Assembly: GCA_002494135.1 (NCBI GenBank)
Contig: DLBG01000142.1
Location: 1 to 38,604, forward strand
Length of the DNA: 38,604 bases
Reading direction: 5' to 3'
Source: Lachnospiraceae bacterium UBA7027
GTDB lineage: Bacteria > Bacillota > Clostridia > Lachnospirales > Lachnospiraceae
A program made the position numbers and the translations under genes. The notes beneath the pieces are model-generated. The model made no database searches. It was not told the DNA's origin and saw nothing but the letters and a program-made list of their open reading frames with translations. Below, in pieces: positions 34,664 to 38,604 of the stretch (position 1 is its first letter; each line of letters opens with the position of its first letter).

Positions 34664-37286
34664 AATATCGCTTGAACGTCTGAAACCGAAATATTACTGG
34701 ATCGCAGCCTTTTTGCTGGCAGCACTTTCCATGTTTCTCATGCTGACCTATTCCCAGATGCTTACGTCCGGCAAATTCGTAATCCTGGGCGGTGATGCGT
34801 GGGAGATTTATATTGCCAATATCCGGATGCTGATTCGGAATCTGTCTCACGGCGAAACCGTCTGGTATTCCTTCACCACATCGATGGGATACAATACGGC
34901 ACTGACGGTAGCATTTGAACTGATGAGCCCGTTTAATATTCTGTTCTTTATTTTCCAGTGGACGGATCCGAATGTTATTCTGGCGGTCATTATTATTGCG
35001 AAGATCGGAACTGCAGCGGCCGCTTTTCAGCTGTTTGCATCGAAGGTATTAAACAATAACCGGCTGTCGTCTGTTGTTTTTTCGGTATTTTATGCGATGT
35101 GTGCATTCACCGTAGAGTACTGTATCGCCAATTTTATGTGGCTGGACGGGCTCTACATGCTCCCGGTTGTGGCGTGGGCGACTTATGTTGCGGTTAAAAA
35201 GAACAAGTATCTGTTTTTAATCGGGACCTATACATATATTTTTATCGCGCAGTTCTACATGGGCTATCTGCTGGCAGGGTTCAGCCTGATTATGTATTTC
35301 CTCATGCTGATTCTTCAGAAGAAAGAAGAGCGGAAGCTTGCACCCGGAAAGAGCATTTTAAAATATGTTCTTTCGGCGCTTGTCTCGATTATGCTTTCGG
35401 CATTTCTGTGGATGCCCGTACTTGTATTCCTGATGCGTCATACGGCCTCGGACAGCACAACGTTTACTTCCCTCGGAGTTTCTCCTTTTGAAGTACTCAA
35501 TAATCTCTTCTGGGGAGAATTTCAGGATTATCATACGTTCCCGTATATCTACTGCGGATTGCCGTGCATGATTCTGGCGCCGTTCTATTTTATAAATAAA
35601 GAAATCCCGAAACGGGAGAGAATTGTTTCTGGTGTGCTGCTTGCATTCTTTATGCTGGGATGCATGGTACTTCCAATCTACAAACTCCTGCACGCATTCG
35701 ATGCGCCGGATATGTGGAATTACCGATTCTCCTTTATCATCAGCTTCATACTCTGCGCGATGGCTGCAAGACAGTGTGAGTATATAGAACGGATGAATAA
35801 AAAATACCTTCTGCTTCTCGGCGTGGGGCTGATTGTACTTTATGCGGTCGAGCAAAGGCTTCAGCCGCTTGAAATCGGATGGGTGGCGAGAAACAGCAAC
35901 AACGGACTTCTGATTAACGCTGCATTTGTGCTTCTGTGGGTTCTTTTCGCCGGTTTATTTATAAAATTTACCGGGAAACGTTCCGAAATCATGGCTGCCA
36001 TGATGCTTCTGGTTGTGGCGGAGGTGGTTACGAACGGCTTTGTCAGAACATTTGATATCAACTGGAAACAGGGACTTACCAGAGAAGACTATTTCTATGC
36101 GTGGGAAGCGGAAACTGAAAGAAATTTAAACGGTATAGCGGATTTAAACCGGTATACGGATGAAGACGAATTCTACAGAATCTGTCTGTACGGAGATGCC
36201 GTTCATAATTCGGATGCTTATTTCGGATATAACGGAATCACGGATTTTAACTCCGCGGAAAACGAAGCCCTCAGAGATTTTATGCATAAGATGGGCTTTT
36301 ATACCTCAACGAGACGTACCGGTGGTACGGGACTTACCCCGCCGATGGAGATGCTGCTTTCCGTAAAGAATACGGCAAGGCTGTATGTGGATATGGCAAC
36401 GGCGAATATTGCCACGGACCTGAAGGTATATGAAACCCCGTATTATCTTCCTGTCGGATACATGGTAAATTCCGGGATTCTGGAGGATGCGGAATACACG
36501 GACAACGTATTTGAAAACCAGAATGCACTGATTTACAGATTGAGCGGTGTGGAAGGAATTTATGAGCCGGTTCCCGAAGATAAAATCGAGGCAAAGGAAA
36601 ACGGCCTGATGTTTTCAAAGAAGGATCAGGCATTTTATCTTACGAATCCTTCGGGCGGGGAAGTGATTTTTGCCATATATGATGTGGAGAATGAAGTATA
36701 TGCAGAGATTGTTCCGGACGGGGAAAACGGTGCCGTATCCGGAATTGAATGGGAAACCTTTATGAATCAGGCCAATTCACTGGACTCCAAAATCCATGTT
36801 CCTTTTGCGGCACAGACGATTGCGGTCGGAGAGAACCACATGATCGGTGTCGAGGCGGATGAATCGTTCCCGGGAGTATATAACACCGGCGGATTGCTGT
36901 TCTATTCCATTAACGGTGAAAAACTGCAGGAAGCATATGAAATACTGGCGTCGGAAGGTTTTAAAGTCGAAGAATACGAAAGCGGATATATAAAAGGTAA
37001 AGTCTGTATAACCGATGAAAGAAGAGTGCTGTTTACATCGATTCCGTATACGGACGGCTGGACAGTGAAGATAAACGGCGAGGAAGCGGAAATAATCCCT
37101 GTTTGCAACAAAGCATTCTGCGCGGTTGTTCTTCCTCATGTCGGAATGTATGAAGTGGAATTTTCCTATCAATGTCCCGGGGCTGTGGCAGGGCTTGCAA
37201 TCACGGTTTTCGGCCTGGCTGTACTTATACTTATGATTTACGTTGGCAGACGTCGTAAGGCAAATGTACTCAACAACGAAGAGTGA
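34656..37286 (+). CDS. YfhO-family GT-C membrane glycosyltransferase, copy 4
   Basis: An 876-residue YfhO protein most similar to copy 2, with Asp47 in LGGDAWEIY, YFGYNGITDFNSAEN, TPPMEMLLSVKN and YTDGWTVKINGEEAEI. Helices fill residues 15-460; a beta-rich extracytoplasmic domain and one last helix (about 840-860) follow, ending in a basic cytoplasmic RRRKANVLNNEE. I chose ATG 34656 with AGAGGTGA upstream, rather than the GTG three codons earlier. It overlaps the preceding DUF6020-type gene by eight bases, so the pair is translationally coupled. It appears to be the last gene of the operon. Confidence 0.82.
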   Translation: MSKISLERLKPKYYWIAAFLLAALSMFLMLTYSQMLTSGKFVILGGDAWEIYIANIRMLIRNLSHGETVWYSFTTSMGYNTALTVAFELMSPFNILFFIFQWTDPNVILAVIIIAKIGTAAAAFQLFASKVLNNNRLSSVVFSVFYAMCAFTVEYCIANFMWLDGLYMLPVVAWATYVAVKKNKYLFLIGTYTYIFIAQFYMGYLLAGFSLIMYFLMLILQKKEERKLAPGKSILKYVLSALVSIMLSAFLWMPVLVFLMRHTASDSTTFTSLGVSPFEVLNNLFWGEFQDYHTFPYIYCGLPCMILAPFYFINKEIPKRERIVSGVLLAFFMLGCMVLPIYKLLHAFDAPDMWNYRFSFIISFILCAMAARQCEYIERMNKKYLLLLGVGLIVLYAVEQRLQPLEIGWVARNSNNGLLINAAFVLLWVLFAGLFIKFTGKRSEIMAAMMLLVVAEVVTNGFVRTFDINWKQGLTREDYFYAWEAETERNLNGIADLNRYTDEDEFYRICLYGDAVHNSDAYFGYNGITDFNSAENEALRDFMHKMGFYTSTRRTGGTGLTPPMEMLLSVKNTARLYVDMATANIATDLKVYETPYYLPVGYMVNSGILEDAEYTDNVFENQNALIYRLSGVEGIYEPVPEDKIEAKENGLMFSKKDQAFYLTNPSGGEVIFAIYDVENEVYAEIVPDGENGAVSGIEWETFMNQANSLDSKIHVPFAAQTIAVGENHMIGVEADESFPGVYNTGGLLFYSINGEKLQEAYEILASEGFKVEEYESGYIKGKVCITDERRVLFTSIPYTDGWTVKINGEEAEIIPVCNKAFCAVVLPHVGMYEVEFSYQCPGAVAGLAITVFGLAVLILMIYVGRRRKANVLNNEE

Positions 37287-37443
37287 TTTTGGGTATTTTG
37301 CACAAAATCCAAAAAACATTCGCGTTTGTATTTATTTATCAAGGCAGTTATGCCATAATATCTAAAGTGGTCGCTTTGTGCGCTCTTTTTGCGCGTTTAC
37401 AAATCCGAAACGGCCAAATAAAACAACTTGAGGGTGGCAGAAA
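37287..37443 (+). promoter_or_regulatory. Gap with extended -10 promoter and leader of the pilus ATPase gene
   Basis: TGC followed by CATAAT (37361-37369) forms an extended -10; no clear -35 is visible. Just downstream, TAAAGTGGTCGCTTTGTG (37373-37390) resembles the ftsZ leader. GAGGGTGG (37430-37437) is the ribosome binding site. No good intrinsic terminator for the preceding operon is seen in the gap, so some read-through is possible. Confidence 0.5.
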
Positions 37444-38604
37444 ATGGCTATTTTTGGTAACCGAATCCGTGTCGGTGACTTATTGGTAATGAAGGGTTGC
37501 ATCACCGAAGAACAGCTGACGGATGCACTGGAAGAACAGCAGAAAACAAAAGGAAAACTCGGACAGGTCCTGATTGATATGGGATTCATTACCGAGGACG
37601 TACTGGCGGGTGTTATTTGTGCCCAGCTCGGTATTGAAGCAGTGGATTTAAAAGATTTTAAACCGGATCCGCAGCTTATTGAATTAATCGGTGAGGATGT
37701 TTTACGTAAGGACGAATTAATCCCCATCGGATATGATGAAAACAATTATAATGCATTAAAAGTTGCCATGGCCGATCCCATGAACCTCGGAGCTATCGAT
37801 GATGTTCAGCTGGTGACCGGTATGGAAGTTGTTCCTTACTACGGAAGTCTTACCCAGATTAACATGCATTTGGATAAGTTGTTTGGTAAGAGACAGGCAC
37901 AGGAAGCTTTGGAACAGTTCCAGATGGAACATGCCGATGAGTTTGGCAACGATGATGAGCAGGAAGAAGATGAGTCCATCAACGATGCTCCTATCGTAAA
38001 GATCGTTCGCTCCATGCTTCAGGAAGCGGTTCGTATGGGAGCTTCGGATATTCATATCGAAGCACTTGAAAAAGAAGTTCGTGTAAGATACCGCGTCGAC
38101 GGTGTTTTGCAGATTGTAGCAACGTATAATTTAAATACGCTGGCAGCTATCGTAGCGCGTATTAAGATTATTTCCGGACTGGATATTTCCGAGAAACGTA
38201 AACCTCAGGACGGTCGTTTGACCGAAATCGTTGACGGCGAAGAATTCGACGTCCGTGTTTCCATTCTTCCTACGGTTTACGGTGAAAAAGTCGTAATGCG
38301 TCTTACCAAGAAAAAAGGTCTGACCAAAGAGAAGAAGTACTTAGGTCTTTATCCCGATGACGAGGCAAGACTTGACGGTATCACCCATAACCCTCACGGA
38401 ATTATCCTGGTAACAGGTCCTACCGGTTCCGGTAAGTCTACTACCTGTTACACGGTTTTGAACGAATTAAATAAAGAAACGGTTAACATCATTACCGTAG
38501 AAGACCCTGTCGAGGCAAACGTTCCCGGTATCAACCAGGTACAGGTTAATGTAAAAGCGGAACTTACCTTCGCATCGGCCCTTCGTTCCATTCTCCGTCA
38601 GGAC
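37444..38604 (+). CDS. Type IV pilus/type II secretion assembly ATPase (PilB/GspE), 3' end missing
   Basis: Cytoplasmic hexameric ATPase that powers pilus or pseudopilus extension. The visible 387 residues contain an N-terminal GspE_N-type domain (RVGDLLVMKGCITEEQL and QVLIDMGFI), a short acidic linker near 160-180, and the start of the secretion ATPase core with ASDIHIE, RYRVDGVL, the Walker A GPTGSGKST (325-333, Lys331) and the Asp-box ITVEDPVE. The gene runs off the window. Other pilus genes should follow downstream. PilB and GspE cannot be separated from this part; in a Gram-positive host a type IV pilus is more likely. Confidence 0.94.
   Translation, partial: MAIFGNRIRVGDLLVMKGCITEEQLTDALEEQQKTKGKLGQVLIDMGFITEDVLAGVICAQLGIEAVDLKDFKPDPQLIELIGEDVLRKDELIPIGYDENNYNALKVAMADPMNLGAIDDVQLVTGMEVVPYYGSLTQINMHLDKLFGKRQAQEALEQFQMEHADEFGNDDEQEEDESINDAPIVKIVRSMLQEAVRMGASDIHIEALEKEVRVRYRVDGVLQIVATYNLNTLAAIVARIKIISGLDISEKRKPQDGRLTEIVDGEEFDVRVSILPTVYGEKVVMRLTKKKGLTKEKKYLGLYPDDEARLDGITHNPHGIILVTGPTGSGKSTTCYTVLNELNKETVNIITVEDPVEANVPGINQVQVNVKAELTFASALRSILRQD

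Noticed and set aside
14103..37286. A recent mobile island carrying the surface-polymer genes
   Set aside because: I found no integrase, transposase, tRNA end or flanking direct repeat. The operon sits between ordinary chromosomal genes on the same strand, so recent transfer is not supported by visible signs.
37285..37309. A possible terminator after the last YfhO gene (GATTTTG/CAAAATC)
   Set aside because: The stem is seven AT-rich pairs with an 11-base loop and is followed by A residues, not T residues, so it does not fit an intrinsic terminator on this strand.

Overview
The window looks like chromosomal DNA of a low-to-moderate GC Gram-positive anaerobe, most likely a member of the Clostridia (Lachnospiraceae-like). 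The basis is gene order (spoVD/ftsI-mraY-murD-ftsW-divIB-ftsZ-nrdR), strong AGGAGG-type ribosome binding sites with some TTG/GTG starts, a clostridial-type FtsZ and NrdR, and surface-polymer genes of Firmicutes families. Every gene I can support lies on the + strand. I saw no tRNA, rRNA, CRISPR array or insertion sequence. No gene-free stretch exceeds about 230 bases.

Region 1 (1-8386) is a division and cell-wall (dcw) cluster. It holds the 3' part of a class B penicillin-binding protein, then mraY, murD, ftsW and a divIB/ftsQ gene with a very lysine-rich N-terminus. ftsZ follows behind its own clear promoter, then nrdR. murE, murF, murG and ftsA are absent from this stretch. Region 2 (8488-13949) is a peptide/nickel-type ABC importer: lipoprotein, two permeases, and both ATPases fused into one polypeptide. 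It ends at a strong intrinsic terminator (13982-14009).

Region 3 (14041-37286) is the notable part. Behind an extended -10 promoter lies a run of twelve tightly spaced or overlapping genes that reads as one operon of about 23 kb. Its products are: a YqeG-type HAD phosphatase; an acyltransferase-3 membrane protein; two paralogous membrane-anchored alkaline-phosphatase-superfamily phosphotransferases; between those two, a protein joining a YidC/Oxa1-like insertase domain to a TagF-like CDP-glycerol glycerophosphotransferase domain, and a 65-residue one-helix membrane protein; then four YfhO-family proteins, one other large membrane protein that may be GT-C-like, and two paralogous DUF6020-type membrane proteins. 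Inside the run a DUF6020-YfhO gene pair occurs twice. My inference is a pathway that makes a glycerol-phosphate-type surface polymer and decorates it outside the membrane by glycosylation, phospho-substitution and acylation. The YidC-transferase fusion would be its cytoplasm-to-membrane coupling point. The substrate and polymer cannot be read from the sequence.

Region 4 (37287-38604) begins a type IV pilus/type II secretion ATPase gene (pilB/gspE type), cut by the window end. Its leader shares a short motif with the leader of ftsZ.
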